Source of the DNA: Bacteroidota bacterium
Lineage (GTDB): Bacteria; Bacteroidota; Bacteroidia; Chitinophagales; Chitinophagaceae
Direction: 5' to 3'
Length of the DNA: 64,000 nucleotides
Assembly (NCBI GenBank): GCA_018268105.1
Contig: JAFDXG010000004.1
Location: 43,975 to 107,974 of the forward strand
The notes under the pieces were generated by a model that was not told the DNA's origin, made no database searches, and saw nothing but the letters and a program-made list of their open reading frames with translations. Numbering within the stretch: position 1 is the first letter of the stretch; each line of letters opens with the position of its first letter. Positions 34,710 through 45,800 of the stretch are shown here, in pieces. Both the position numbers and the translations under genes were made by a program.

Positions 34710-37574
34710 ATGGATACTGCTTACAAACCAATATTGCTTTTATCACCCTGGCAAATAACTGAAGGGTTAACCCCAATTAGCCTGTTGAGTATTACTAAAA
34801 ATAAAGGAGTACCTGATTATACTGCAGAGCCTTTGCAATGGACTCATGTAAGAAAAATTTTCAGGGATTTTCCCAAACCGTGCAAAGATCATTTGATGAA
34901 CTGTTGTGCGGAAACAGTGGAGGAGATCGTGCAGCGTGTAAAACAAGTAAAACATCTTCAGAAAGGAGAAGCAAGCTATGATAGTTTCTTGTTGAAAAAT
35001 ATTACCCAGCATTGGCAAAAGACTATCGAATCACTCAAGCCCTATTTCCCGCTTATTAAATGGTATCACAGGAAAAAGCAAGAAGGGAAAAAGAATTTCA
35101 TTACTGCACCGTGTGTATTCAGTAGATTCAGACCTGAACTTTATTTTGAAGTATCAAAATCAAACGGCTTACTTGTATTGGAAACTTTGATTTCTATCCA
35201 TGGCAAGCTTTTTCCGCTTAAAACATTTCAGCGTAATCAATTTTTACTTGAAAGCAGAAATGAGTATTTCATACTTAACTACAGGGATTACCGGACACTT
35301 GAAAAGATATCCGCTATTGATTTTGATAAATTTAGTCATAATCCGGAATTATTCTCTTCAGAAATATTGACAGAACTTGAAACTAACTACAAAGTTGAAA
35401 GACACAATTTTTTTCCAAAAACAACGATATCTGTAACCCCGGTAAACCGTTTATTGTTAAGCGAGCTTAATAATGCTTTTTTGATGCTCACCCCCCAATG
35501 GGTGTATGATGGAAATATTACTGATGGAGAATGGAAATCAAATTTCAAGGTAATAAAAAACGGCAATACCCAGATTATTGAAAGAAACAAGGAAGCAGAG
35601 TCCGCCTTTATCAGCACATTAGTGTCTTTGCATCCCAATTTTTCGTCTCAGCGAAACGGTTATTATTATTTATCATTTGCAGACGCCCAAAAAAAACAAT
35701 GGTTTTTGAAAGTATATCATCAGTTGCTGCAAATGAATATTGAAATTGCAGGAATAGATATGCTGAAACATTTCCGTTATTCGCCACATGAAGCCGTAAC
35801 GCAAATGAAACTGTTGAAAGAAAATGAAAATCACCTGACATATGAAATGGAAATTTATTTCGGCAAAGAGAAAGTGCCTTTGCCTGAACTCCAGAAAATG
35901 CTCCTGGCTGGTCAGAAAGCAGTGCTGTTAAAAGACGGCGCATTGGGTGTGCTTGGGGAATCCTGGATATACCAATATGGTGCAATAATAAAACATGGTA
36001 AAGTAAGCAGCAACGAAATTGAATTGCTGCGCTGGATAGCGGTAACTACAGATAAGGGAAATGAAGAAAATATACCACTCAGACAAGCTGTTCAAAAAAA
36101 CTGGTGGCAGCAATGGGAGCAATGGCAGCAAACAGACAAGAATATATACAATGCACCCGCAGCATTAAATGCAGAACTTCGACCCTACCAGCATAAGGGA
36201 TACGAGTGGATTTTGATGTTGAATGAAATTGGTGCCGGTGCCTGTCTGGCAGATGATATGGGATTGGGCAAAACACTTCAATCTATTGCAGCTATAATTG
36301 TTTATATTTCTAAAAAACCTGGTACAAAGAATATCATCATTTGCCCATCTTCACTCATTTACAACTGGCAACAGGAGTTTGAACGGTTTGCCCCGTTCAT
36401 CCAGGTATTGGTTTATCATGGACAAAATAGAAAAAAAGAAGATTTAACCATTACAGGAAACCAGGTGATTATTACCACATATAGTACAATGCGTAATGAC
36501 GCCGACTATATTTGCGGACAGGCTTATGGCATAGCAGTAGTAGATGAAAGCCATAATATCAAAAATCCCATTGCACAAATAACACAGGCGGTAATGAAGT
36601 TGCGTGCCGGATTTCGTTTAGCCTTAAGCGGTACACCGGTAGTAAACAACACATTTGATCTCTATTCTCAGCTTAACTTCGTTGTCCCCGGTTTGTTCGG
36701 CAGCAGGGAATTTTTTAAGAGAGAATATGCTGACCCTATAGACACAAAACAGGACGAAGAAAAAGTAGCTGCACTTAAAAGGATGACCGCCCCATTTATT
36801 CTGCGTCGTACAAAAGAACAGGTAGCAAAAGATCTGCCCGACAAAACAGAATCTGTTTTATGGTGCGAAATGAACGGGTTGCAACGCAGTATATACGAAG
36901 AAATCTTAAAGCAAACCCGTAACAGCATCTTCCTGGAAGTAGAGAAAAATGGATTATCAAAAAGTAAGTTTTCCATTCTACAGGGTATGACAAAATTGCG
37001 GCAGGTATGTAGTTCACCGGTATTGCTTCCAAAAGATGATCAGCAAACAATATGTACGGAATCTGTAAAAATGCAGATGCTTATGGATGAGTTGACAAAT
37101 ATTTTACCCGTGCATAAAGTGCTGGTGTTTTCTCAGTTCAGTTCCATGCTGCAAGTGCTGGCTGAGGAATGCAAAAAAAATGATTTTAAATTTTATCATT
37201 TCGACGGACAAACTCCCCCGGCCAAAAGAACAGAAATGGTGAATGCCTTTCAGCAACCCGGAAATAATGTGCCATTATTTTTGATTAGTCTTAAAGCAGG
37301 CAATACAGGGTTAACCTTAACAGCAGCCGATTATGTTTTTTTGTTTGACCCCTGGTGGAATACCGCAGTTGAGGACCAGGCAATAGACAGAACTCATCGC
37401 ATTGGACAAACCAAAAATGTTTTTGCCTATAAAATGATTTGCAAAAACAGTATTGAAGAAAAAATTATCAACCTTCAGCAAAAAAAGAAGAAACTATCTG
37501 AGGATTTGATATCAGCAGAAGAGGGGTTTGTAAAATCTTTGACGGAAGAAGACCTTGAATATTTGTTTTCCTGA
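34710..37574 (+). CDS. SNF2-family DEAD/DEAH-like helicase
   Basis: The 954-residue protein has a roughly 450-residue N-terminal region typical of bacterial SNF2 proteins, then a RecA-like ATPase pair. Motifs: Walker A DDMGLGKTLQS (~513), Walker B DESH (~610), motif III LALSGTPVVNN, and in the second lobe VLVFSQFSSMLQ and DRTHRIGQ (~892). SNF2 enzymes translocate on duplex DNA using ATP; bacterial members include RapA-like and uncharacterised repair or defence-linked types. No methylase, nuclease or defence partner is adjacent, so a defence role is not supported. ATG at 34710 (MDTAYKPILLLSPWQ) is chosen, because the longer frame upstream overlaps pdxH and is hydrophobic. Confidence 0.92.
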   Translation: MDTAYKPILLLSPWQITEGLTPISLLSITKNKGVPDYTAEPLQWTHVRKIFRDFPKPCKDHLMNCCAETVEEIVQRVKQVKHLQKGEASYDSFLLKNITQHWQKTIESLKPYFPLIKWYHRKKQEGKKNFITAPCVFSRFRPELYFEVSKSNGLLVLETLISIHGKLFPLKTFQRNQFLLESRNEYFILNYRDYRTLEKISAIDFDKFSHNPELFSSEILTELETNYKVERHNFFPKTTISVTPVNRLLLSELNNAFLMLTPQWVYDGNITDGEWKSNFKVIKNGNTQIIERNKEAESAFISTLVSLHPNFSSQRNGYYYLSFADAQKKQWFLKVYHQLLQMNIEIAGIDMLKHFRYSPHEAVTQMKLLKENENHLTYEMEIYFGKEKVPLPELQKMLLAGQKAVLLKDGALGVLGESWIYQYGAIIKHGKVSSNEIELLRWIAVTTDKGNEENIPLRQAVQKNWWQQWEQWQQTDKNIYNAPAALNAELRPYQHKGYEWILMLNEIGAGACLADDMGLGKTLQSIAAIIVYISKKPGTKNIIICPSSLIYNWQQEFERFAPFIQVLVYHGQNRKKEDLTITGNQVIITTYSTMRNDADYICGQAYGIAVVDESHNIKNPIAQITQAVMKLRAGFRLALSGTPVVNNTFDLYSQLNFVVPGLFGSREFFKREYADPIDTKQDEEKVAALKRMTAPFILRRTKEQVAKDLPDKTESVLWCEMNGLQRSIYEEILKQTRNSIFLEVEKNGLSKSKFSILQGMTKLRQVCSSPVLLPKDDQQTICTESVKMQMLMDELTNILPVHKVLVFSQFSSMLQVLAEECKKNDFKFYHFDGQTPPAKRTEMVNAFQQPGNNVPLFLISLKAGNTGLTLTAADYVFLFDPWWNTAVEDQAIDRTHRIGQTKNVFAYKMICKNSIEEKIINLQQKKKKLSEDLISAEEGFVKSLTEEDLEYLFS

Positions 37575-37713
37575 TAAATTTAAAGCACAAAGAAAGTAAA
37601 GTTAAAAACGAAGTGATTTAAAGTCATCGTATGCCGACAGGAAGTATGAACTGCAACGGGAAACTTCAACCATGAGAGTTAACATGAAATGCACACAACA
37701 GGGTTTAATTTTT

Positions 37714-38427
37714 TTATCCTGTAACCAACGTACCTACCCTTTCACCATTTACTACTTTAAGCAGGTTACCAGTTTTATTCATATCAAAAACGATGATGGG
37801 CAACTGATTTTCCATACACAGGGTAAAGGCCGTCATGTCCATTATCCTTAGGTTTTTATCAATGCATTCCTTAAAAGATATAGTATCATATTTCGTTGCC
37901 CCGGGATTTTTTTCGGGGTCGGCAGTATATATACCATCTACCCTGGTTCCTTTTAATATAACGTCGGCTTTAATTTCAATTGCCCTGAGCGAACCTGCAG
38001 TATCAGTAGTAAAATACGGATTGCCGGTACCGGCACCAAATATCACTATTCTCTTTTTTTCAAGGTGACGAATTGCCCTTCTGCGAATATAGGGTTCTGC
38101 TATCTGTTCCATTTTTATGGCACTTAGCAACCTGGTAAATAACCCTTCTTTCTCCATTGCAGCCTGCAATGCCATACCATTAATCACAGTAGCCAGCATG
38201 CCCATATAATCGCCATGAGCCCGCTCAATACCGGTTTCTGATTCGTTCATTCCTCTGTAAATATTTCCTCCGCCAATCACAATAGCTACTTCTACCCCGG
38301 CGTCATGAATGCTTTTTATTTCCCGGGCATATTGTTTTAACACATCAGGATCTAAACCAAAACCGCTGTTGCCAATCAAAGATTCCCCGGAAAGTTTGAG
38401 AAGCACCCGTTTGTATTTTTCTGCCAT
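37714..38427 (-). CDS. pyrH: UMP kinase
   Basis: PyrH phosphorylates UMP to UDP, the step after OMP decarboxylase in pyrimidine synthesis. The 237 residues are normal for the bacterial hexameric enzyme. Motifs: [11 protein letters not shown] near the start, the glycine loop [11 protein letters not shown], the UMP-binding [12 protein letters not shown] block, and [12 protein letters not shown] with [20 protein letters not shown] at 38427 ([14 protein letters not shown]) is used; a longer frame upstream is not conserved. The usual neighbour frr is not in the window. Confidence 0.97.
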   Translation of the reverse strand: MAEKYKRVLLKLSGESLIGNSGFGLDPDVLKQYAREIKSIHDAGVEVAIVIGGGNIYRGMNESETGIERAHGDYMGMLATVINGMALQAAMEKEGLFTRLLSAIKMEQIAEPYIRRRAIRHLEKKRIVIFGAGTGNPYFTTDTAGSLRAIEIKADVILKGTRVDGIYTADPEKNPGATKYDTISFKECIDKNLRIMDMTAFTLCMENQLPIIVFDMNKTGNLLKVVNGERVGTLVTG

Positions 38428-38530
38428 AACGATGGAAATTTTCGTTGCGAAGATAAGGGATTCACAGTAACGAAGGTATTCTGCTTTATGGTGAAAAATC
38501 ATCCCCATTCAATAGCAGAGATAAAATTAA

Positions 38531-38556
38531 AAAGCCGGCATTGAATATACCAGCTC
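38531..38556 (-). terminator. intrinsic terminator after the hibernation factor
   Basis: On the minus strand AGCTGG pairs with CCGGCT (one G-U pair, 11-nt loop), followed by TTTTAATTTT. It lies about 30 bp after the stop at 38585, separating this gene from pyrH. Confidence 0.6.
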
Positions 38557-38584
38557 TTTTGCATTAAACAGATGATGATGAATC

Positions 38585-38932
38585 CTATTCAGCATATTTT
38601 GCTGAAACTTTTCTGTTTGGCGATTTCGTTTTTCTTTTCAGTTGTAGTTGTGTTTTACGGATACGAAACCTTCGCTTAGCCGCCTCTGCAGCTTTTAATA
38701 TCGCATCTTCAAATATGTAGGAACTTGTCTTAATATATTCGTCCTTTCCCGGAATGCGAATATTTAGGGTGCAATTTACAATCTCATTTTTCCCTTTTAC
38801 TTCATTAATCAGGGTGACTTCTATTTCCTGAATGTCTTTATAATATCTGTCCAATGAACTAAGTTTTTCAGTTACAAAAGCTTTTAATGACGGACTGGCC
38901 CGGTGACCAGGTGTTTCAATACGAAATTTCAT
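38585..38932 (-). CDS. ribosome hibernation-promoting factor (HPF/RaiA family)
   Basis: The 115-residue protein matches the HPF/YfiA family. It starts MKFRIETPGHRASPSLKAFVTEKL, has the DRYYKDIQEIEVTLINE strand, and the conserved EDAILKAAEAAKRRFRIRKTQL helix with a basic tail. Short HPF proteins bind the 30S decoding centre in stationary phase and help form inactive ribosome dimers. ATG at 38932 is chosen because the extra upstream frame (to 39043) is not family-like. It is followed by a terminator. The C-terminal dimerisation domain of the long HPF form is absent. Confidence 0.9.
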   Translation of the reverse strand: MKFRIETPGHRASPSLKAFVTEKLSSLDRYYKDIQEIEVTLINEVKGKNEIVNCTLNIRIPGKDEYIKTSSYIFEDAILKAAEAAKRRFRIRKTQLQLKRKTKSPNRKVSAKYAE

Positions 38933-39469
38933 ATTCAGATACCTTATTTTGATGAATACCAAATTTAAATCGGATGATCGTTTTAAAAAATGACTCCTGC
39001 AAAAAAGAAGATGATTCTTATCAGTTGAGAATTGATGGATCAACAGTTATTCAATCGAAATAACATTCCTGTATTCTGTAGTACAAATGAGGAGATCGTC
39101 ACGAATTCACTAATAGATATTTAGCTGAAAAAATATTTGTGTACTCAGTGTTCGTCTCCGAAGAAAACTGAGAAAAATAGCATAATAAAATATGCGGCGA
39201 CTTTAATATAGGGTTTGATCCAACAATATCACTACCCAAGTATACCGTATAAATTTTATCAAAATATTTGCTGTTTTTATACCAATATACAATTATACGA
39301 ATGTAATGCACAAACACACCGCAGCCCTATTCGTGAATTCGTGGTATAGTATGAATATATGAGCAGTCAAACAGCAAGCCCCAGATTTTTAACTTTCAGG
39401 TTCACAAGGGTATTATAATAGCTTTTACTTAACTACTATTCCAATAGTAATACAAGTCATGTAATAGTA
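38933..39469. other. 537-bp intergenic region with a 17-bp inverted repeat
   Basis: No credible gene is seen; a 72-codon minus-strand frame at 39099-39317 lacks any recognisable motif. The region contains the inverted repeat 39100-39116 / 39327-39343, listed separately, and a short CTCAGT/ACTGAG pair near 39140-39170. Confidence 0.55.
39100..39343. repeat. ATTCGTG-type inverted repeat flanking 210 bp
   Basis: CACGAATTCACTAATAG (39100-39116) and CTATTCGTGAATTCGTG (39327-39343) are complementary at 16 of 17 positions. A related sequence occurs at 62994-63009. This looks like an intergenic dispersed element. No clear target-site duplication was found. Confidence 0.55.
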
Positions 39470-39475
39470 CTATTG
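39442..39475 (-). terminator. hairpin overlapping the end of a lipoprotein gene
   Basis: CAATAGTA pairs with TACTATTG (8 bp) around the stop codon at 39470. A T-rich tail is weak, so this may be a partial terminator or an mRNA-stabilising hairpin. Confidence 0.35.
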
Positions 39476-39883
39476 CATTTTTGCTAACCGGTAAACATCT
39501 ACAGCCCCATTGCCATAACTCCTGGTAAATATCAGGCTGTCGTTGTTGCGATGTAATAAGTAGGAGCCGTCCAGAATATAAGACCAGTCGAAATTTGCCG
39601 TCCACGGTGTTTTGTTCACAAACTTAATCACTTCATTATCATATCCAACACTGGCTACACCGCTGCTAATTGCAGGATAATACTGAATATTACTATTGCC
39701 TGTCCATTGACCTTCTTCAATCTTAATAGTAACATTTGCCGTTTTATCTTCGTTAATATTAAATCGCTTAAATGTTCCGGTATAGTTACCGTTCAGAGAA
39801 TGTTGAACTGGTTCAGATTCATTTGTTTTTGAACAGGACAACACCATAATTGCAGCTATAGCAAATGAAATGGGCTTATACAT
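39470..39883 (-). CDS. small lipoprotein, function unknown
   Basis: The 137-residue protein has a lipoprotein signal (IAAIMVLSCSKT, Cys at ~17). The remainder is predicted as a small beta sandwich, with LNGNYTGTFKRFNI, KTANVTIKIEEGQWTG and NDSLIFTRSYGNGAVDVYRLAK. This resembles small lipocalin-like Bacteroidota lipoproteins, but I cannot name a family. It stands alone downstream of argH. Confidence 0.6.
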   Translation of the reverse strand: MYKPISFAIAAIMVLSCSKTNESEPVQHSLNGNYTGTFKRFNINEDKTANVTIKIEEGQWTGNSNIQYYPAISSGVASVGYDNEVIKFVNKTPWTANFDWSYILDGSYLLHRNNDSLIFTRSYGNGAVDVYRLAKMQ

Positions 39884-40005
39884 GAAATATTTTTTATACC
39901 TGACCTTTCAGAGTAAAAAAACGTTGCAATACAAAAATTAAAAATAGAGGGGAAATAATAAAACTGTTTACTGAATCATTTAAAGACTTATAATATATAA
40001 TCAAA

Positions 40006-41307
40006 TCATAAAAATTTTTGTAACACTTTTTCCATCTGCTTCTCTATTGCTGCATTGCACAAATTACCAATACTGCCCTCATGTGTATGATGCAACTGCT
40101 GATGATAATTGAATTGAAATTTTCCCTGCTCTATATCATTACCAACCTGCCGGTAAGCGTCCCTGAATGAAATGCCTTTATTCACCAGTTCATTCACTGC
40201 TTCTACACTAAAGAGGTAGCGGTATTTTTCATCGTCGAGAATGTTGTCTATAATTCTGATATTGCTGAGCATTAAACTTGTCATTTGTAAACAGGCTTTT
40301 AGTTCTTCAATTGCGGGGAATAAAATTTCCTTTGTTAACTGCAAATCCCGGTGGTAGCCCGACGGAAGATTATTGATAAGCATGGTTAGTTCATTAGGTG
40401 TAGCCTGTATACGGTTGCATTTTGCACGGATCAGCTCAAATACATCCGGGTTCTTTTTATGGGGCATAATACTGCTGCCGGTAGTCAACTCATTTGGAAA
40501 AGAGATAAAACCAAAATTCTGGTTGATATATAAGCAGGCATCCATTGCCAGCTTACTCAAAGTAGCGGCTACAGCACTCAATCCCATCGCAACAATCTTC
40601 TCCGTTTTTCCACGGCTCATTTGTGCATATACCGAATTATAATTCATGGCTCCAAACTGGAGCAGTTCCGTAGTGAGTGTACGGTTTAGCGGAAAGGAAG
40701 AACCATATCCGGCCCCGCTGCCCAACGGATTTTTATTAGCTATTTGATAAGCTGCTGCCAGCAGTTCCATATCATCCGTTAAACTTTCGGCATAAGCACC
40801 AAACCATAACCCAAAAGATGAAGGCATGGCAATTTGCAAATGAGTATAGCCAGGCAGTAATTTATCTTTAAACTTTTCAGACTGACTGATAAGCAGATCA
40901 AACAATTCCTTTACCTCATTTTTTACAGCCAGTACTTCCGCACGCAGATACAGCTTGAGATCAACAGCTACCTGGTCGTTTCGACTCCGGCCACTATGTA
41001 TTTTTTTACCGGCTTCACCAATATTTTGGGTGAGTAAATACTCTACCTGGGAGTGAACATCTTCAATGCCTTCTTCAATGCTGAATTTACCATCAACGAT
41101 ATTTTTTAAAATATCTTCCAGCCCATTAAGCGCATCAGTTGCATCCTTCTCGCTCATCAGTCCTGCTTCTTTCAGCATCTTTACATGTGCAATGGAACCC
41201 TGCACATCAAATTTCGCCAGCAATAAATCAAATTCTTTATCTCTGCCTACTGTAAATTTTTCTATTCGTTCATTTACTGAAGAATTGTCTTTTTGCCAAA
41301 GCTTCAT
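40006..41307 (-). CDS. argH: argininosuccinate lyase
   Basis: ArgH splits argininosuccinate into arginine and fumarate, the last step of arginine biosynthesis. The 433 residues are slightly below the usual 450-460 but all landmarks are present: MKLWQKDNSSVN, the SGRSRNDQVAVDLKLYLR helix, YTHLQIAMPSS with the catalytic His region, and the fumarase/ASL signature GSSIMPHKKNPD. Other arg genes are not in the window, so the gene is separate from an arg operon here. It lies downstream of the susD terminator. Confidence 0.95.
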   Translation of the reverse strand: MKLWQKDNSSVNERIEKFTVGRDKEFDLLLAKFDVQGSIAHVKMLKEAGLMSEKDATDALNGLEDILKNIVDGKFSIEEGIEDVHSQVEYLLTQNIGEAGKKIHSGRSRNDQVAVDLKLYLRAEVLAVKNEVKELFDLLISQSEKFKDKLLPGYTHLQIAMPSSFGLWFGAYAESLTDDMELLAAAYQIANKNPLGSGAGYGSSFPLNRTLTTELLQFGAMNYNSVYAQMSRGKTEKIVAMGLSAVAATLSKLAMDACLYINQNFGFISFPNELTTGSSIMPHKKNPDVFELIRAKCNRIQATPNELTMLINNLPSGYHRDLQLTKEILFPAIEELKACLQMTSLMLSNIRIIDNILDDEKYRYLFSVEAVNELVNKGISFRDAYRQVGNDIEQGKFQFNYHQQLHHTHEGSIGNLCNAAIEKQMEKVLQKFL

Positions 41308-41410
41308 CTTGTATCTTTTTGCATTTAATTTGATAACCCGAAATCATCTTTTTAATTGAAAAGCTTTACGGGAAGTTTCATTCCTGGCTGCAAGATACAA
41401 GTTTCATACA

Positions 41411-41446
41411 AAAGGATTTTCTACCCTTTAAAGGGTAGAATCCTTT
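41411..41446 (-). terminator. strong terminator of the fecR-susC-susD unit
   Basis: An 18-nt perfect palindrome (CTACCCTTTAAAGGGTAG) is extended by outer pairs AAAGGA/TCCTTT with a 2-nt bulge. On the minus strand it ends in a short T run (CCTTTTG), 5 bp after the susD stop at 41452. Confidence 0.85.
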
Positions 41447-41451
41447 CAAAA

Positions 41452-42852
41452 CTATTTATCCCACCATAAATGATCGGTTAAGCTTACTTCGGGTATATTT
41501 TTACCATTCCTCGATAACTCATTGTTTGGATAATTCATCCGGCGAATAAAAGTATTCAGCAATGCATTGACCGGTAATGTAAAATTTTTATAATTATAAT
41601 CCATTCTCCGGAGATCATCCCAGGTTACCGGGCTAAGGAAACAGGCAATATACTTTTCTTTCATAATTAATCCGAGGGTTAGGTTATCTTTGCCCACACT
41701 CACAATGGGGTTATTAATATAAGCTGACGCAGCAGTAACTCCTATTTTACTCATATTTGCAGCTATGCCGGCCAGATAAGCATCGTAAGCTTTTTGCGTA
41801 TCCCCTTTTCTGAAATTAGCTTCGGCTTCAATGAATTTTGTTTCGGCATAAGTAATAATCTGCAATGGTGAAGAAGTACTTGAATACCATTTATCCGAAA
41901 CCAGGTAACATTCCTCATGATCAATACCGGTGCCTATACGCCCCTTACCATTATCGGTACCCCTGTAATCATCAAATTTAGTTTTATCTGTAATATAAGG
42001 AAGCCGGGGGTCAAACAACCCGTAAGTATTTCCGTTAGCCGCATTCACAAAATAGGTTGATAAAAAACCATCAAGGTTGAGTCCTTCATTAGCGATAGCA
42101 ACCGAGCACCACGGATTTCTTACTTCAAATACCGAAACCTGTGCATCATCATTATTGGAGGTATATGCTTTCGATAGTTCATTCAAAATTTCTGTTTCGC
42201 TATACTTTGGTGTTTTACTAAGCTGATTGAGCATACGGGCTTTTAAAGCATGAGCAGTTTTAATCCAGGCAGAAGTAGCACCGGCGTGAATAAAATCACT
42301 TTTTTTATCAAGCTCGCCTGCGGCATCCGGTTGCTGAAGTGCGGCAACACCGGCATCCAGTAAGCTCAGACAAGTGTCCATCAGCGCCTCCTGTTTGTCG
42401 AGTACCGGCGTTAGATTTTCTACGCCTAAAAATGCCTGCGTATAAGGAATATCGCCCCAAAGATTGGAAGCCATATTGATATGGAGTGCCATTAAAATAT
42501 CTGCTACTCCTATATAAGCATTCAGCCCCTTTGCTGCTGCAAACTTTTTCATATCGTACAGATCAGTCATCACATTATAATAACCTTCATAAGTAGTGCT
42601 GGCATCAATATTATCATACACATCCGCAGTGCCATTGGCATTGGGAGATGCCAGGTATTGTGAGTAATACGAAGTAATATCACTGGTACGAAAAATATTA
42701 TAAGACGTATTATAAGTAGTGTTGGCCAACAAACCATTGATAGGGGGTTCACCTGCTGCATTGGGGTTGGTATTTATGTCGAGGAACTTCTCGCAGCTTA
42801 GAAAACTACCGGAAGCTATTATTATAACCAGGTATATACATATCTTTTTCAT
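41452..42852 (-). CDS. SusD/RagB-like outer-membrane lipoprotein
   Basis: The 466-residue protein is the surface lid of a SusCD nutrient uptake pair. It has a lipoprotein signal (ASGSFLSCEKFLDI, Cys at ~20) followed by the family opening DINTNPNAAGEPP. TPR-like helices fill the body (AYIGVADILMALHINMASNLWGDIPYTQAF, HALKARMLNQLSK), and the end contains FIEAEANFRKGDTQKAYDAYLAGI. This is the SusD-like type 2 form common in Chitinophagaceae. It starts 10 bp after the susC stop. The substrate cannot be inferred: no glycoside hydrolase or peptidase is adjacent. ATG at 42852 is chosen over one seven codons upstream. Confidence 0.9.
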   Translation of the reverse strand: MKKICIYLVIIIASGSFLSCEKFLDINTNPNAAGEPPINGLLANTTYNTSYNIFRTSDITSYYSQYLASPNANGTADVYDNIDASTTYEGYYNVMTDLYDMKKFAAAKGLNAYIGVADILMALHINMASNLWGDIPYTQAFLGVENLTPVLDKQEALMDTCLSLLDAGVAALQQPDAAGELDKKSDFIHAGATSAWIKTAHALKARMLNQLSKTPKYSETEILNELSKAYTSNNDDAQVSVFEVRNPWCSVAIANEGLNLDGFLSTYFVNAANGNTYGLFDPRLPYITDKTKFDDYRGTDNGKGRIGTGIDHEECYLVSDKWYSSTSSPLQIITYAETKFIEAEANFRKGDTQKAYDAYLAGIAANMSKIGVTAASAYINNPIVSVGKDNLTLGLIMKEKYIACFLSPVTWDDLRRMDYNYKNFTLPVNALLNTFIRRMNYPNNELSRNGKNIPEVSLTDHLWWDK

Positions 42853-42862
42853 GGTATAAAAT

Positions 42863-45800
42863 TTAAAAGCCAAGATTTAAAGTGAACATAAAACTGCGGA
42901 TTGCAGGATAGCTGAATCCTGCGAACCCATTGGCATTGCTGCCGGCTGGGGTGGAGCTGGATTCAGGGTCAAACCCTTTATATTTTGTAAACAGCAGCAG
43001 ATTATTACCGGTAACTGAGAGGTTAATATTCTTAAAAAATGAATTTTTCAATATCTGAGCAGGGATACGGTATGACAGGGTTACCGTCCGCAATCTTACC
43101 CAGGATGCATCTTCCACAAAATTTTCGGCAATACCACGGTAAACAGCGCGATAGTATCCCGCAGAACCATAATTAACACCATCCGGTCCCACTCCCTGTC
43201 CCAGCCAAACTGCTTTCGTATTCTTTGAACCATCTGCAAGAACACCATCAAATACCATTGTCTCTTCACGGTTAGCAGTTATTGCAGATTCACCAAAAGC
43301 AGCCAGGAAATTGCTGAACTGATCATACTTTTGCAGCCCCTGTCTGAAATCCCAAAGGAAATAAAAATTCCAGCTTTTATAAGCAAATGTATTACCTATG
43401 CTCCCAATCCATTTGGGATAAGAATTACCCAATATCCGCTGGGTAGAATAAGGGGTAAGTTTGGGAAAACCATTACTATTGATAAGCAACGGTAAACTTT
43501 TATCTGAATATAATGAATTAGGATCATCGCCATAACGTGACCAGGGGGTTCCATACAAATCACCCACCGACTGCCCTGGGACATACTTCATTGTAACTGT
43601 AGAATTGGAATATCCGTAATGATCAGCAATAAAAATTTCTGTTAACCCTGGTGCAAGGGAAAGAATTTTGTTGCGGTTTGCTGAATAGTTTACAGTTACA
43701 TTCCAATTAAAATTTTTTGTCTTAACAGGCGTCCCGTGAAGGGTAAGCTCCACACCCTTGTTTTGGATCTCACCTGCATTCAATGTAATGGTGGTAAAGC
43801 CTGTGGAAGGAGTAACTGATACCGGTAATATCTGGTCGCGGCTGTTCGACTTATACCAGGTGAAATTTATACCCAGCCTGTCCTGAAAGAAAGACAGATC
43901 AGTTCCTATTTCAAAAGTTGTTGTACGTTCTGGTTTTAAAGTAGCAATCCCCGCAGCCCCCGATCTGCTCCATCCTATTACATCATTTACCGGCTTGTCA
44001 AACGATGGTGTATATACCACACGGGTGCTGTAGGGTGCTGCATCCTTGCCAATACCGGCAAGGGAGGCACGTAACTTACCATAGCTGATCCAGACCGGAA
44101 GCGACCGGATATGCTGAGAAAAAAGGTAGCTCAAACTGGCTGAAGGATAAAAGAAAGACCGGTTTTCTTTTTCGAGTGTGGAAGTCCAGTCGTTTCTACC
44201 GGTTAAGGTTAAATATAAAAACTTATCGTAACCCAGCGTAAAATCACCAAACAATCCGGCAATTCTATATTGTTGTTTGTATTGTGCTATTGACACCTGT
44301 TTTGCATTGCTCAGCGAAAAAAGATTATAAACATCTAATTCATCACCCTCCGAACTCACCCTGTCTAATTTTTTGTCAAGAATATCATTGCCAAAACGCA
44401 GAGTAGTTTGAAATTTATCAGCCCAGGTATGATCAAAGGTTAATAGCAGGTTTGAATTTAGTTGCCTGTAGTTTATTCTGTATTCGTGTACAAAACCCAG
44501 TCCGTTATCTTCGGCAATAATTTCGTCTGGCACACCTTTAGGCCCGGGTGCTGTTGCAGTGCGTGCATCAGTGTACTGGTCCATACCCAACATATAAGTA
44601 GCCGTAAACCAATTTACCGGAGAATAAGATAAATTGATATTCCCTATCACATGATCTACTGCAGATTTAAATTTATTGGTTGCCGCATAGTAAACAGGGT
44701 TACCATTTCCATAAGTTTTTAATGTGCCGTCTGGTTTTATATAATCCTTTACATCCCATCTGGGCGCCCAGTATATCAGCTCTTCATTATACCTGTCGGC
44801 ATCATAAAAATTACCATAAGTATTAGCATAATATAAAGACGTTCCCATTTTAAACTTTTCGCTAAACTTAAGCTGGCCGCTCAGTTTTGCCGTAGCGTTC
44901 TGGTAGAATGTAAAAGGAATGGTTCCGTCTTGTCGCATATAGGAAAATGCAGAGGCAAAAACAGCTTTATCATTCCCGCCAGAGAAACTGATATCATTTT
45001 TATACTGATGTCCTTTGTCGTAAGCCCGCTTCCAATTGTTCCACAATTCTGTGGGATGTGTAGGATCAATCTGGCGTGCCTTTTCAACAGTAGGGCCCCA
45101 TGCCGGCCAAAAACTGATAGGGTCATAAACAAACTTGGTTCCCTGGGTATATTTCAGTTGCAAGTCAGGAATTTTATTTACCTCATCTACACTATAGGTA
45201 GAAGAAATATTCACCTGCAAATTACCTGCATGACCAGACTTTGTAGTAATTACCACTACCCCGTTTGCCCCCCTCAGCCCATACAATGCAGTAGCAGCAC
45301 CGCCTCTTAAAATATTTACTGATTCAATATCAGCAGGATTAATATCGGAAATACGGTTGGGCATTTGCACCCCACGTCCGCCGGTTGTACCAGTAGTAAA
45401 TGTGCTGTTATCTACAGGCATGCCGTCAATTACAAACAGAGGTTGATTGTCCTTGTCAGGATTCAAAGAATTAACACCACGGATAAGTATACTTGCTCCC
45501 TGTCCCGGGCCGCCGCCTGCACTTGAAATGGTAACCCCGGCTACCTTACCCTGGAGTGCATTCAGCAAATTGGATTGTTTGGACTGTACGATCTGGTCGG
45601 AAGATACCTGTTGAGAAGCATACCCTATCGTCCTCACATTGCGCTTAATTCCCATTGCAGTAACAACCACCTCACTCAATGATTTGTCAGTTGCCAGCAA
45701 TTGAAAGTTCACAACACTTTCTTCGTTGTCTTTTATTACAATCTTCATCGTTTGTTCCCTGTAGCCAACAGCGGATACACGAAGGGTGTAGTTTCCTGCA

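Noticed and set aside
34710..37574. SNF2 helicase as part of an antiphage defence system
   Set aside because: No methylase, nuclease, phospholipase or other defence partner is adjacent; pdxH and pyrH are housekeeping genes.
39099..39317. 72-codon minus-strand frame between the hibernation factor and a lipoprotein
   Set aside because: It has no motif or signal and lies mostly inside the inverted repeat spacer; composition follows the AT-rich background.
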